A program made the translations under genes and the position numbers. A DNA stretch of 53,261 nucleotides from Marinagarivorans algicola. GTDB lineage: Bacteria > Pseudomonadota > Gammaproteobacteria > Pseudomonadales > Cellvibrionaceae. Location: assembly GCF_001292705.1 (NCBI RefSeq), contig NZ_LGAK01000038.1, positions 1 to 53,261 of the forward strand, in the 5' to 3' direction. The notes below the pieces were generated by a model that saw only the letters and a program-made list of their open reading frames with translations, had not been told where the DNA came from and did not search any database. This document shows, piece by piece, positions 18,005 through 27,283 of the stretch (position 1 is the stretch's first letter; the number at the start of each line of letters is the position of its first letter).

Positions 18005-19267
18005 CTAGCCGTAATGCTCTAGTGCTGCAGCAACGGTAAAAAATGAGCCGAAAACCAATAAGCACTCATCAGCCTCGCTGCTTGACTGCCATTGCATCAC
18101 CGAATGCTCGACTGACTCAACACAGGTAATGGCGCTAGTAGGTACGCCTAAAGTAGCTAAAACGTCGGCAATATCAGTCGCTTTGGCCGCACGCGCGTTA
18201 TTAACTAAATCAGCGCAATACCAATGACTCACTTGCCCTTGCAGTGGCGCTAAAATTTCAGCAATATCTTTATCTGCCATCATAGCCACGGTTGCTGGCA
18301 ACGCATCAAAGTGTTTGCGCTTAAGCTCATCCGCTAGCAGCTGTGCCGAAGCCGGATTATGAGCAACATCCAACAACAAGCGCCCACGCGGCAAAGAAAC
18401 AAACTGCATGCGACCGGTTAAGGTCGCTTGCGCCAATATACCAACAGGGTCTTGTGGCAAACACCGTTCAAGTAAACAGACTTCGATAGCCGCCGCCACA
18501 CTCGCCTTTGGTAGACTCACCGAGTGCAGATTAAACGTCTGAGCTCGACTAGTAACCACATGCTGCTGGCTCTCACCGTTCACACTGACATCGTCAAGTC
18601 TATAATCTTGCCCCAACCACACACTATTACAATTAAGCGCATTCGCATGTGCCACAACGCTGTGTGGCGGATCGGGTTCGGCGCACACAAAGTCAATACC
18701 TGATCGGCAAATACCCACTTTTTCACGACCAATTTGCTCACGGGTATGACCCAGCCAAGCTTCATGATCAATCGCAATCGAGGTAAGCACCGCCACATGC
18801 GGGGCGATAATATTCACCGCATCTAAACGCCCACCCAAGCCAATTTCCATTAGCCAATAATCAAGTGGCTCGCGATGAAAAATATCCATTGCCGCTAGCG
18901 TACCAAATTCAAAATACGTTAACGAAATATCACCTCTGGCATGATCAATACGCGTAAATGCCTCGCACAACTTCGCATCGCTCACGGGCTGACCCGCTAA
19001 ACGTATACGTTCGTTGTAATGCAAAAAATGTGGCGAAGTATAAGCCCCAAAAGTTTTACCGCTAGCCGCCAGCAAAGCTTCCAAGGCCGCAACACAGCTG
19101 CCTTTGCCGTTGGTGCCTGCAATCGTAATAATACGCGCCTTAGGATTCAGTACTCCCAGGCGCTCGGCCACTGTTTTAACCCGATCCAAGCCTAGGTCAA
19201 TGGCATTCGGGTGATGCGACTCTTGCCAAGTTAACCACTCGGCGAGTGTATGACAACGCGCAACCAT
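18005..19267 (-). CDS. folC: Bifunctional dihydrofolate synthase/folylpolyglutamate synthase
   Basis: FolC adds glutamate to dihydropteroate and to reduced folates. The 420-residue sequence has the P-loop ITIAGTNGKGS, YTSPHFLHYNERIRL, the EIGLGGRLDAVN Mur-ligase signature and a C-terminal DVAHNPASA segment. Its ATG shares one base with the accD stop (TGATG), so translation is coupled. An in-frame TTG one codon earlier is less likely. Confidence 0.96.
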   Translation of the reverse strand: MVARCHTLAEWLTWQESHHPNAIDLGLDRVKTVAERLGVLNPKARIITIAGTNGKGSCVAALEALLAASGKTFGAYTSPHFLHYNERIRLAGQPVSDAKLCEAFTRIDHARGDISLTYFEFGTLAAMDIFHREPLDYWLMEIGLGGRLDAVNIIAPHVAVLTSIAIDHEAWLGHTREQIGREKVGICRSGIDFVCAEPDPPHSVVAHANALNCNSVWLGQDYRLDDVSVNGESQQHVVTSRAQTFNLHSVSLPKASVAAAIEVCLLERCLPQDPVGILAQATLTGRMQFVSLPRGRLLLDVAHNPASAQLLADELKRKHFDALPATVAMMADKDIAEILAPLQGQVSHWYCADLVNNARAAKATDIADVLATLGVPTSAITCVESVEHSVMQWQSSSEADECLLVFGSFFTVAAALEHYG

Positions 19268-20166
19268 CAAGCAGCAGGCTGCTCGGGTACAGCGCTCTCA
19301 CGCTCTACAGGGCTGCGGCCGGTCATTTTGGCCAACAAGCGCGCTAACGTATCGCGCATATCTTTGCGTTCAATAATCATATCAATCGCGCCGTGCTCTA
19401 GTAAAAATTCAGCACGCTGAAAGCCTTTAGGTAATTTTTGACGGATCGTTTGCTCGATAATATTTGGACCTGCAAAGCCTGCTCGTGAACCCGGCTCAGC
19501 CGCATTAATATCACCCAATAATGCCAAACTTGCTGAAACACCACCGTATACAGGATCAGTCATAACCGAAATGTATGGCAAGCCTTTTTGCTTCATTCGC
19601 TCAATCACTGCACTGGTTTTAGCCATTTGCATCAATGAAATTAAAGCCTCTTGCATACGCGCGCCGCCGGTCGCCGAAAAACAGACCAAGGGAATGCCTT
19701 CTTCTAGTGCTCGATTAGCCGCACGGGTAAAGCGCTCACCGACCGCATAACCCATAGAGCCACCCATAAACTTAAACTCAAAAGCAACTGCCACAACAGG
19801 CATGCCCTTGAGCTCGCCTCTCATCACAACAAGGGCATCTTTCTCGCCGGTATCTTTTTGAGCAGCCGACAAGCGATCTTTATATTTTTTGATATCTTTA
19901 AATTTTAAACGATCGATAGGCTCTACTTCTTGAGTAAACTCTTCACGCGAGCCTTCATCCAAAAAGGTATCTAAACGCAAACGTGCTGTTAAGCGCATGT
20001 AATGATCGCACTTTGGGCAGACTTTTAAGTTTTTATCGAGCTCAGGACCGTATAATACAGAGCTACATTTTGGACAGTTAATCCATAAACCTTCAGGGAC
20101 ACTACTTGCGTTTTTGCGTCCTTCAGAGCGAACAACCTTAGGAACAATTTTGTCGAACCAACTCAT
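19267..20166 (-). CDS. accD: Acetyl-CoA carboxylase carboxyltransferase subunit beta
   Basis: Half of the carboxyltransferase that makes malonyl-CoA for fatty acid synthesis. The N-terminal zinc ribbon has two CPKC pairs ([10 protein letters not shown] and VCPKCDHYM) and the crotonase-like core shows [16 protein letters not shown] and [15 protein letters not shown]. The ATG at 20166 gives the family start MSWFDKIVP; the frame opens eight codons earlier. Length is normal (about 299). It lies between trpA and folC, a frequent gammaproteobacterial order. Confidence 0.97.
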   Translation of the reverse strand: MSWFDKIVPKVVRSEGRKNASSVPEGLWINCPKCSSVLYGPELDKNLKVCPKCDHYMRLTARLRLDTFLDEGSREEFTQEVEPIDRLKFKDIKKYKDRLSAAQKDTGEKDALVVMRGELKGMPVVAVAFEFKFMGGSMGYAVGERFTRAANRALEEGIPLVCFSATGGARMQEALISLMQMAKTSAVIERMKQKGLPYISVMTDPVYGGVSASLALLGDINAAEPGSRAGFAGPNIIEQTIRQKLPKGFQRAEFLLEHGAIDMIIERKDMRDTLARLLAKMTGRSPVERESAVPEQPAA

Positions 20167-20340
20167 GCTTTTTTTGCCTCTGCCCATCATTTTAGGGGCT
20201 TAAACTCATTATCTCTATGATTACTGTTGAATCACTACTGGATTTTAACACACTGTATTGTGTGGCATTTTACGCCATGACCCTTAATGTCATCACCTTT
20301 AACACATAACAATACAAAGCGGCACAGTAACATTAAACTT

Positions 20341-20370
20341 TATGCGTCTAAACCCTATGCATCTAAACCT
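20341..20370 (-). repeat. Tandem duplication of the trpA 3' end and stop codon
   Basis: TATGCGTCTAAACCC (20341-20355) abuts TATGCATCTAAACCT (20356-20370). On the minus strand the second copy encodes the last trpA codons Gly-Leu-Asp-Ala and its stop; the first copy repeats these codons with a second stop just downstream. Confidence 0.8.
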
Positions 20371-21152
20371 TGACGTATTTCTGCTACACACTCACCGACA
20401 CGCTTTGTGATAACAGCCGCATCACCCTCGGCCATCAATGACACTAACGCACTCCCGACAACAGCTCCGTCGGCGTTGTGACTAGCAGCCTTAGCACTGG
20501 AACCATCTTTAATGCCAAAGCCCACCATGACAGACAAGCCTGTTGTTGCGCGAATCGCATCGACCTTTTCAGCAACCGACTCAACATCAATATTCGCCGC
20601 GCCTGTCACACCTTTGAGTGATACATAATAGATAAAGCCAGAGGCATTAGCGGTAACATGCGCAATGCGCGCCGAAGACGTTGTTGGCGCAATCAAAAAG
20701 ATATTGTGAATATTGACCGCTTGTAGCTCTTTATCTAAATCGGCTGACTCTTCTGGTGGCAAGTCAACCGTTAGTAAGCCGTCAACACCCGCGGCACAGG
20801 CTTGCTTGGCAAATTCTGCATAGCCCATACGCACAACAGGGTTTGCATAACCCATTAACACAATAGGTGTATGCTGATTAGTTTGTCGAAATTGCGCCAC
20901 CAACTCCATTGTGCCTTTAAGGCTAATGCCGTGCACCAAGGCGCGCTCATGAGCGCGCTGAATAGTCGGACCCTCGGCCATAGGGTCAGAAAAAGGCACG
21001 CCCACTTCAATAATATCGGCGCCACCTTCAACCATGGCGTGCATCGCTGGCAATGTCACATCAGGCACGGGGTCACCATTGACAAGGTAAGTCACAAGAG
21101 CTTTGCGATTTTCACTTTTTAAGCGTTCAAGCGTTGCTGTTATACGATTCAT
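20355..21152 (-). CDS. trpA: Tryptophan synthase alpha chain
   Basis: It cleaves indole-3-glycerol phosphate to indole. At 265 residues it is of normal length. The catalytic Glu is in DIIEVGVPFSDPMAEGP near residue 50 and the catalytic Asp in GLLTVDLPPEE near 130; the phosphate site is FGIKDGSS and DGAVVGSALV. The start codon follows the trpB stop after one base (TAG-T-ATG), so alpha and beta chains are co-translated. Confidence 0.97.
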   Translation of the reverse strand: MNRITATLERLKSENRKALVTYLVNGDPVPDVTLPAMHAMVEGGADIIEVGVPFSDPMAEGPTIQRAHERALVHGISLKGTMELVAQFRQTNQHTPIVLMGYANPVVRMGYAEFAKQACAAGVDGLLTVDLPPEESADLDKELQAVNIHNIFLIAPTTSSARIAHVTANASGFIYYVSLKGVTGAANIDVESVAEKVDAIRATTGLSVMVGFGIKDGSSAKAASHNADGAVVGSALVSLMAEGDAAVITKRVGECVAEIRQGLDA

Positions 21153-21153
21153 A

Positions 21154-22386
21154 CTAAACCTTAATGCCGTCGATTTCGGCTACAGTCAAAATATCTTTAT
21201 CACCACGGCCCGATAAATTCACAATAATAATGTCGTCTTTATTCATTTGCACGGCCAACTGTTCGGCATAAGCAATGGCATGACTGGATTCAAGTGCAGG
21301 CATAATACCCTCTACGCGCGTTAAGCTACGAAAACCCGCCATTGCTTCATCGTCATTAATAGGTGCATATTGTACACGGCCAATGTCTTTTAACCAGGCA
21401 TGTTCAGGGCCAACACCCGGATAATCTAAACCCGCTGATACCGAGTGTGTTTCAATAATTTGGCCATTTTCGTCTTCCATTAAATAAGTGCGGTTCCCAT
21501 GCAATACGCCGGGTATACCCTCTGTGAGCGGTGCGGCGTGGCGACCGGTTTCGACGCCATCACCACCGGCTTCTACGCCGTACATTTTCACGTTTTTGTC
21601 GCTTAAAAACGGGTGAAACAAACCGATTGCATTAGAACCGCCACCCACACAAGCCACTAAGGCATCAGGCAAGCGCCCTGTTTGCGCTAGACACTGACTA
21701 CGGGCCTCACGACCAATAATACTTTGGAAGTCACGCACAAGCTTAGGGTAAGGGTGCGGGCCTGCAACTGTACCAATAATATAAAAAGTATCATCAACAT
21801 TGGTCACCCAGTCGCGCATAGCTTCATTCATCGCATCTTTCAATGTTTTAGAGCCCGACTCAACCGGCACAACTGTAGCACCTAGCAGCTTCATGCGATA
21901 AACATTTAACGCTTGGCGCTTCACGTCTTCAGCCCCCATATAGACTACACACTCCAAGCCTAAGCGAGCCGCGATAGTGGCCGTTGCCACACCATGCTGG
22001 CCTGCACCCGTCTCGGCAATCACTCGTCGCTTACCCGAGTGTTTAGCCAACAAAGCCTGACCGATGGTGTTATTAACTTTATGTGAGCCGGTATGATTTA
22101 AATCTTCACGCTTCAAATATAACTGTGCGCCACCTATTTTTTGCGTCCATCGCTCGGCAAAATACAACGGCGAAGGGCGACCAACATAGTGTGTCATGTC
22201 ATGATCAAACGCCTTGCGAAAACCTTCGGTATTTTTAAGGCTTTCATACATCTCACTTAAATCATCCAAGGCGTGAATCAGTGTCTCCGACACAAAGCGA
22301 CCACCAAATTGCCCAAAGTGGCCTTTGAGATCAGGCATGGCATTAAAGTCTATATTATGATCTTTTGATTGCTCAATTGTACTCAC
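21154..22386 (-). CDS. trpB: Tryptophan synthase beta chain
   Basis: PLP enzyme that joins indole and serine. The PLP lysine is in [14 protein letters not shown] and the phosphate loop is [10 protein letters not shown]. The GTG at 22386 is chosen because GAGG lies seven bases before it; a TTG at 22398 overlaps that ribosome site. The product is about 410 residues, normal for the family. It is preceded by trpF with a 53-base gap. Confidence 0.97.
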   Translation of the reverse strand: MSTIEQSKDHNIDFNAMPDLKGHFGQFGGRFVSETLIHALDDLSEMYESLKNTEGFRKAFDHDMTHYVGRPSPLYFAERWTQKIGGAQLYLKREDLNHTGSHKVNNTIGQALLAKHSGKRRVIAETGAGQHGVATATIAARLGLECVVYMGAEDVKRQALNVYRMKLLGATVVPVESGSKTLKDAMNEAMRDWVTNVDDTFYIIGTVAGPHPYPKLVRDFQSIIGREARSQCLAQTGRLPDALVACVGGGSNAIGLFHPFLSDKNVKMYGVEAGGDGVETGRHAAPLTEGIPGVLHGNRTYLMEDENGQIIETHSVSAGLDYPGVGPEHAWLKDIGRVQYAPINDDEAMAGFRSLTRVEGIMPALESSHAIAYAEQLAVQMNKDDIIIVNLSGRGDKDILTVAEIDGIKV

Positions 22387-22439
22387 GGTATCCCTCAATC
22401 TGGTTTTATTTGCTCATTGTTATAACACGCCAGCAAGCT

Positions 22440-23066
22440 TTAGGGCTTTACGCTTAGCGTATTGATAATAAAATTTTTCATTTTATGTGATGATTTAATA
22501 CCAGGGGCCTGCTCAACCCCACCGCTCACATCCACAGCCCAAGGCCTCACACCAGCCACCGCCTTAATTATGTTATCGGGTGTTAAGCCACCTGCTAATA
22601 TCAACGGGCTTGCTATATTGTGAGGAATGGCGCTCCAGTCAAACGTTTCACCAGTGCCACCGGGCACGCCTTTGCGGTAAGCATCTAATAAAATACCTCG
22701 CGCACCCATATATTGATTAGCCAGAGCCGCAATATCGGTATCGGGCTTCATACGTAGCGCTTTAATGTATGGACGCCCAGCCTGCTCACAAAACGCGGGC
22801 GTTTCATCACCATGAAACTGCACCAGATTAATCGGCACCTGACTTAACACCTGCGCGAGCTCAGTCGGCGCCGGATTAACAAACAAGCCCACCACAGTAA
22901 CAAAAGGCCCCGCCGCTAACGCAATATCACGCGCCAAAGCCAAATCGTCTAAATGCCTAGGGCTTGGTGGATAAAAAACCAAGCCAATAGCATCAGCACC
23001 GGCATCACTGGCTTTACGGGCATCCTCAACCGAGGTAATACCACAAATTTTAATGCGTGTTCGCAT
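22440..23066 (-). CDS. trpF: Phosphoribosylanthranilate isomerase
   Basis: Third-from-last step of tryptophan synthesis. It has the usual N-terminus [13 protein letters not shown] with the catalytic Cys, [43 protein letters not shown] with the catalytic Asp, LAGGLTPDN and DVSGGVE. Three nearby starts exist (23075 GTG, 23072 and 23066 ATG); AGGTG is best spaced for 23066. It heads the trp-acc-fol run on the minus strand. No leader peptide or attenuator was recognised upstream. Confidence 0.95.
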   Translation of the reverse strand: MRTRIKICGITSVEDARKASDAGADAIGLVFYPPSPRHLDDLALARDIALAAGPFVTVVGLFVNPAPTELAQVLSQVPINLVQFHGDETPAFCEQAGRPYIKALRMKPDTDIAALANQYMGARGILLDAYRKGVPGGTGETFDWSAIPHNIASPLILAGGLTPDNIIKAVAGVRPWAVDVSGGVEQAPGIKSSHKMKNFIINTLSVKP

Positions 23067-23289
23067 TTGCATCACACCTATTTCATACCGTCAAAACACA
23101 CACAGCTCACGCACACTGCTACAACAAAAAAGGTCGGTAATCTTACCAGAGATCCTCAAAATAAGGGAGATCGCACCACAATCAAACTCAGCAAATAGCC
23201 ATCACACAACCAAGCTGAATACTTTTCAGGCAAAGCCGAATGTTTTTTGTGCAAGACAAATACTAAATAAAAAAAAACACACATGGCGC

Positions 23290-23318
23290 TTGACATTACA
23301 TAAGCAAATGAAGAGAAT
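23290..23318 (+). promoter_or_regulatory. Promoter of tRNA-Met
   Basis: TTGACA (23290-23295), 17-base spacer, GAGAAT (23313-23318), followed by a GC-rich discriminator GTGCGCCC. Such discriminators are typical of stringently controlled stable-RNA promoters. The predicted start is about 30 bases before the tRNA. Confidence 0.7.
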
Positions 23319-23356
23319 GTGCGCCCTCAGCGGGGCAGCAGCCTCGCTAGCAAGAT

Positions 23357-23433
23357 GGCTAGGTAGCTCAGTTGGTTAGAGCACAGCACTCATAATGCTG
23401 GGGTCGGGAGTTCAAGTCTCCCCCTAGCCACCA
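23357..23433 (+). tRNA. Elongator tRNA-Met (CAU)
   Basis: A 77-base cloverleaf: acceptor GGCTAGG pairs with CCTAGCC, discriminator A, encoded CCA (23431-23433). The D loop has GTTGGTTAGAGC, the anticodon loop is CTCATAA, and the T arm has GTTCAAGTC. It closely follows the elongator tRNA-Met pattern; a lysidine-type tRNA-Ile2 is less likely. Confidence 0.96.
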
Positions 23434-23446
23434 TCTTTGCGTTTAT

Positions 23447-23462
23447 GACCAAACTATTGGTC
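23447..23462 (+). other. Hairpin between tRNA-Met and SRP RNA
   Basis: GACCAA-ACTA-TTGGTC, a perfect 6-bp stem in the 36-base spacer. No good promoter is seen for the SRP RNA, so this may mark processing of a joint transcript. Confidence 0.45.
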
Positions 23463-23469
23463 GCATTAT

Positions 23470-23573
23470 GGTAACTCTGGTCCCTTCGCAATAATTCGCT
23501 GTAAACTCCGCCAGGCCCGGAAGGGAGCAACGGTAGCAGTATAATTATGTGCCGAGGTGTGGCTAGAGTTGCC
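23470..23573 (+). ncRNA. ffs: Signal recognition particle 4.5S RNA
   Basis: A rod-like RNA whose ends pair (GGTAACTCTGG with CTAGAGTTGCC, using G-U pairs). The Ffh-binding domain carries the hallmark GCCAGGCCCGGAAGGGAGCA loop near 23510-23530, followed by GTGCCGAGGTGTGGCT as in gammaproteobacterial 4.5S RNA. It pairs with Ffh to target membrane proteins. Ends are estimated from the terminal helix; the GG at 23470 is the likely 5' end. Confidence 0.93.
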
Positions 23574-23642
23574 ACCCAAAGCGCCTACTCCAAAAGCAAT
23601 ACCCGCATTTATCTGATAAGCACCCAATGAAAACCCCACTCA

Positions 23643-23702
23643 GCACTATCGACTCATCCCCAGTATTATCGGCTCATCCCCCAACGCTATCGATTCACCT
23701 CA
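23643..23702. repeat. Three imperfect tandem units of about 20 bp
   Basis: GCACTATCGACTCATCCCCA, GTATTATCGGCTCATCCCCC and ACGCTATCGATTCACCTCA follow one another. The shared core is TATCG-N-YTCA. It lies between the SRP RNA and the ABC permease gene with no coding frame of note. Confidence 0.6.
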
Positions 23703-23769
23703 AGCATAAATCAAACAACACCCCAAACACAAAAGCGATTGAGGTGTTAATGTAAGCAGGCGCCTACGA

Positions 23770-24753
23770 CTAGATTTCGAAGCGATTTTCACGCAGATAA
23801 ACGGCACCCCACAGCATTCCCCCTGCAGCGATCAAGCCCACCCAAAACTGCGCACTCAACAAAATATCTCGCAAATACCACCAACTAGGATCGTACATCA
23901 TATTACTACTGCCATTGGGGCCAGTATTCAATATGTAACAACCAAATAAGCGCGCAAAACCATTGCTGCCAAATACAATAGACTCAATCATCACAACACC
24001 AACTAAAGGCAAAGTGGCATGCAAAAAAACAGCATTTTTAGCATATGCCGACACCAATAAAAGCCATGCAATCAAAGGCAGCAGCCACAAAGCTGTCGCC
24101 AAAAGAGTGCCCACATATTGTATCGCAACTCCCATAAGCATCTGCTCACGCAACACAAAACCCACAGCTCCCTCATGGCCACTCAAAGCCGCGCCCAACA
24201 CAGCATAAAGCAGTAAAAACACCCCAAAGACGAGTGCCGCACACCACGCAATAAAAGGGACCACCAAAGTAGCCATCATGACTTTAGTGAATACATTTTG
24301 CGCCTCGCTCACTGGCAGTGACTTCCAAAATAAAATACTGCTATTTTTACGATCATCGTACAAACACGATAATAAATACATAAAAACAACAATCGCCATT
24401 AAATGATCAAATACAATAAAAGGAACACGCGAAACCCCACCAAACTCCCTCTGCGTATCCAACGACAAAGACAGCTCATCATCTGGTACTGCATCCCAAG
24501 TATCATTAACCTCACCGACGACTTTATCGGCGTATTCAAACACCCGTGCATCACCACCATCTTCAATTTGCTCATAGCTCGAAAAGGCGTAATCATACTG
24601 AGCAATTTTTGCATAATGACTACCGATTATTCCCCCCACAATTAAGACCACCGCCAATATGACCATCACAATAATAGGCACCTTGATAAAAGCTCCTTGA
24701 TGCTCCCATATTTCACGCTTTATCGACGCAATATACTTTTGACTCATATTCAT
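23770..24753 (-). CDS. ABC transporter permease (ABC-2 type)
   Basis: A 327-residue integral membrane protein with one N-terminal segment (about 24-46), a periplasmic loop of about 80 residues, then about five segments (including FDHLMAIVVFMYLLSCLYDD). RKNSSILFWKSLPVS is the typical cytosolic loop of ABC-2 permeases of the YtrC/CcmB style. The ATG overlaps the ATPase stop (ATGA). It should pair with the ATPase encoded upstream as an exporter. Substrate unknown. Confidence 0.85.
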   Translation of the reverse strand: MNMSQKYIASIKREIWEHQGAFIKVPIIVMVILAVVLIVGGIIGSHYAKIAQYDYAFSSYEQIEDGGDARVFEYADKVVGEVNDTWDAVPDDELSLSLDTQREFGGVSRVPFIVFDHLMAIVVFMYLLSCLYDDRKNSSILFWKSLPVSEAQNVFTKVMMATLVVPFIAWCAALVFGVFLLLYAVLGAALSGHEGAVGFVLREQMLMGVAIQYVGTLLATALWLLPLIAWLLLVSAYAKNAVFLHATLPLVGVVMIESIVFGSNGFARLFGCYILNTGPNGSSNMMYDPSWWYLRDILLSAQFWVGLIAAGGMLWGAVYLRENRFEI

Positions 24754-25661
24754 GACACTGCACCTCGGCCTAATCCACCCGCACCAACCCCGTCCAAACC
24801 ACTCGACATTTTAGCGACAAATAAATCAGCAATACTCGGCACGCTCACCTCACCATATACCGCCAATTGCGCCGCTGAAACCCCCTCAAAAATCAAACTC
24901 GCCCCGCCCAAACGCATTTGCTCATAGAGCGGCTTAAAGCCTGCAGCTCTAACGGCCTCTTTGGCCGCCGTGGTCACAGCAAGCTCACAAAATTGCTCAC
25001 CCACTGTGTCGATAGGCGTATTTAAAACCAGCTGACCACGATCAATAAATATTAAATCGGTCAAAATATTTTCGACCTCTTCAACTTGATGCGTTGTAAT
25101 CACAATGGTTTTTTGCCCGTCAAAATAATCGGCCAGTAAGCTACTGTAAAACTGCTTGCGATAAATAATATCCAACCCCAGCGTCGGCTCATCGAGCACC
25201 AGTATCTGGCTATCTATTGCCATAACTAACGCCAAGTGCAACTGCGTAATCATCCCCTTAGATAATTGACCAATTTTACTATTGGGCTTAATGGTTGTTT
25301 TATTTAAAAACTGCTGCGCTTTTTCACGATTAAAACGCGGATGTACACCATCAACATACTCGACGGCCTGACTCACTTTAAGCCAGCGCGGCAAAATGGC
25401 GGTATCAGCAATAAAACTCACCTGCTCAATAAGAGCTGTACGCTGTACTTTAGGGTTTAAGCCCAACACTTCAAGCGAGCCTTCAACCGCAGTCAAGCCC
25501 AAAATACTTTTCAGTAGTGTTGTTTTACCTGCACCATTAGGACCGATTAAGCCAACTATTTTACCGGCACCCACAGTAAAACTCACATTATCCAGCGCCT
25601 TAAAAGCGCCATAGCTTTTGTTTAATGACTCGGCCTTTATTATCGGTTTTTCCATCATCAT
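24750..25661 (-). CDS. ABC transporter ATP-binding protein
   Basis: A 303-residue ATPase with Walker A GLIGPNGAGKTTLL, a variant signature QLSKGMITQLHLALVM (LSKGM in place of LSGGQ, common in this YtrB-like group), Walker B ILVLDEPTLGLD and switch His in TTHQVEE. Its ATG follows the GntR gene stop with three bases between, and AAGGAG overlaps the end of gntR. Co-regulated with the permease. Confidence 0.92.
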   Translation of the reverse strand: MMMEKPIIKAESLNKSYGAFKALDNVSFTVGAGKIVGLIGPNGAGKTTLLKSILGLTAVEGSLEVLGLNPKVQRTALIEQVSFIADTAILPRWLKVSQAVEYVDGVHPRFNREKAQQFLNKTTIKPNSKIGQLSKGMITQLHLALVMAIDSQILVLDEPTLGLDIIYRKQFYSSLLADYFDGQKTIVITTHQVEEVENILTDLIFIDRGQLVLNTPIDTVGEQFCELAVTTAAKEAVRAAGFKPLYEQMRLGGASLIFEGVSAAQLAVYGEVSVPSIADLFVAKMSSGLDGVGAGGLGRGAVS

Positions 25662-25664
25662 AAT

Positions 25665-26054
25665 TTACTCCTTTTCACCACTTGTGGCTTGCGCACCCAA
25701 AGATTGCAAATGCGTAATCAACTCATTGGGACTAATACCTAACTGGCTAAGACGCATGACCAATTGCGGTAACTCAACGGTTAAAAACTGTGTTTTTTCT
25801 GCCTGCAAAATCCTTTGTCTTGCACCGGTTAGTACAAACATACCCAAGCCTCTTCGCTTCTCTAACAAACCTTCATCAACCAAAGATTGATAAGCTTTCG
25901 AAACGGTTAAATGATTAATTTTGTATTCGCTAGATACCGTTCTGACCGAGGGTATCGACTCACCTTCAATCAAAGCCCCCTCCAAAATCAAACCTACCAT
26001 TTTATCCCGCAACTGCCGGTAAATAGGCTGACTGTCATTCCACTGTTCTGGCAT
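25665..26054 (-). CDS. GntR-family regulator, YtrA-type
   Basis: A 129-residue protein with an N-terminal winged helix (PIYRQLRDKMVGLILEGAL, IPSVRTVSSEYKINHLTVSKAYQSLVDEGLLEKRRGLGMFV) and a short C-terminal helix pair rather than a large effector domain. YtrA-type members usually repress the ABC operon in which they lie. It is 12 bases after the DUF2807 gene and directly before the ATPase. The inducer is unknown; cell-envelope stress is a common theme of the family. Confidence 0.9.
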   Translation of the reverse strand: MPEQWNDSQPIYRQLRDKMVGLILEGALIEGESIPSVRTVSSEYKINHLTVSKAYQSLVDEGLLEKRRGLGMFVLTGARQRILQAEKTQFLTVELPQLVMRLSQLGISPNELITHLQSLGAQATSGEKE

Positions 26055-26066
26055 AAATACTCTCGC

Positions 26067-26912
26067 TTAATAGTCTTTTTGTGCTTTATTCACCATGGCG
26101 GATTCAGCACTTAAATGCCGAACATGACTTGAACCTGTAACATTGGATTGCACTTTAGCCTCACCATAATAATCAAGTTTCGCCAAACCGCTTAATGAAG
26201 CATTCAGTGCTTGCTCCACGGTAAGCGTCGCATTACTAGGGCCAGACATCCCTACGCTAGCCTGGCTGGCTTTGAATGCCGCTGCGAGCAACTTCGATGG
26301 GCCACTCATATTGATCTTCGCTTGCGCAGTTTTACCAGCCAGCTCAACACGTGTTGGGCCCGACATTTGAAGACTTAAGACATTCAAGCTTGCACCTCCA
26401 ATCGATAACTCGCTAGGACCCGAAGTATTGACACTCAAATGCTCTACATGCGCTAAATCAGCGATATTAATCACTGAAGACCCAGACATATTAAGCGTAA
26501 CATGACGCGACTTTATGCCTGCTGCAACAGCTACACTCATCACACCCGACACATTAATTTTATGCAAACGCTTAAGCACTAAGCGATAATGCGTTTTGTC
26601 ACTTAGACGGCCGTAGTCATTGCCACCCCAGAACTTAGCCTTGTGATGAATGCGTAACTCATTCCCTTTCGCATCAACTTTTATACGCTCTAAGACCCGC
26701 TTACCGGCCGTAATTTCTAACCGTTCCTGATCACCAAAAGTAATCTCCATAGTGCCACGCCCCCCAATAGATAGCGCATCCACATCAGCAATAGCATAAG
26801 TACGCTCAATAAGTACCTCAGCACCCACCCCTTCTTGCGCAACGACCGTTTGCGTACAAACCACCATAACCCAAGCCAACAAAACACCAATAACAACCGA
26901 TAAATACTTCAT
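26067..26912 (-). CDS. DUF2807 (GIN-domain) secreted protein
   Basis: A 281-residue exported protein with a signal peptide (about 1-25, cleavage after VVA-Q). The rest is a regular beta-helix-like array of short strands with repeated SGPS/SGPT turns (NTSGPSELSI, MSGPTRVEL, MSGPSKLLA, MSGPSNATL), as in the DUF2807 putative adhesin head family. It is first in an operon with the GntR and ABC genes. Role unknown; it may bind or shield an envelope component. Confidence 0.88.
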   Translation of the reverse strand: MKYLSVVIGVLLAWVMVVCTQTVVAQEGVGAEVLIERTYAIADVDALSIGGRGTMEITFGDQERLEITAGKRVLERIKVDAKGNELRIHHKAKFWGGNDYGRLSDKTHYRLVLKRLHKINVSGVMSVAVAAGIKSRHVTLNMSGSSVINIADLAHVEHLSVNTSGPSELSIGGASLNVLSLQMSGPTRVELAGKTAQAKINMSGPSKLLAAAFKASQASVGMSGPSNATLTVEQALNASLSGLAKLDYYGEAKVQSNVTGSSHVRHLSAESAMVNKAQKDY

Positions 26913-27057
26913 GATTTCTTTCCTCGCCTCTAATAACGCCCAAAAAAATGTATTTCACTTCGCAGGCATGCACACCCAACCAGTGATATACATAACTATA
27001 ACACCAAATTTTAACTTGGCAATAAAATATCGACTTAAAGATAAAAAAACGAAACCC

Positions 27058-27208
27058 TTCAGCCAAGCTGAAAAAACTCACCTGATAAGATGCTGATGAG
27101 TTGTTTTCTGGGCATTTGAGGCGAGGATAAGTTTTAGAGAGGTGTAAGGCTTGAGCGACCCAGACAGTGATACGTTAGCGCCCAATTTCGCTGCCGCTGA
27201 ATAGTGAC
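27058..27208 (+). repeat. Dispersed intergenic element, copy A (151 bp)
   Basis: Starts with the perfect hairpin TTCAGC-CAA-GCTGAA (27058-27072), then CACCTGATA, TTTTCTGGGCATTTGAGG, and the tail AAGGCTTGAGCGACCCAG, GTTAGCGCCCAATTTCG and TGAATAGTGAC. TCTGGG (27107-27112) can pair with CCCAGA (27159-27164). The same ordered boxes are found at 1092-1237 (minus), 31688-31885 and 47096-47355, and the tail alone at 34669-34731 (minus). Confidence 0.75.
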
Positions 27209-27246
27209 AAAAAAACCGGTATTGGAGTTACCAATGCCGGGTTTTT
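27209..27246 (-). terminator. Rho-independent terminator of the stomatin/NfeD operon
   Basis: AAAACCGGTATTGG and CCAATGCCGGGTTTT form a long stem; on the minus strand a run of seven T follows. It begins 37 bases after the NfeD stop codon. Confidence 0.8.
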
Positions 27247-27283
27247 AAAAATGCATTATGCTAAAAGCGCAGGTCAGTCATAC

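Larger units (their letters stand above)
26913..27283. other. Intergenic stretch with dispersed repeat copy A
   Basis: A 371-base gap. It holds repeat copy A (27058-27208) and the NfeD terminator (27209-27246). The part nearest 26912 should carry the promoter of the DUF2807 operon. No coding frame of note. Confidence 0.7.

Noticed and set aside
20250-20272. Attenuator between trpA and accD
   Set aside because: CACAC/GTGTG is a short stem with only TTAAAAT after it; too weak to call.
23390-23575. Minus-strand 61-residue frame
   Set aside because: It lies across tRNA-Met and the SRP RNA; it is a shadow of the RNA genes.
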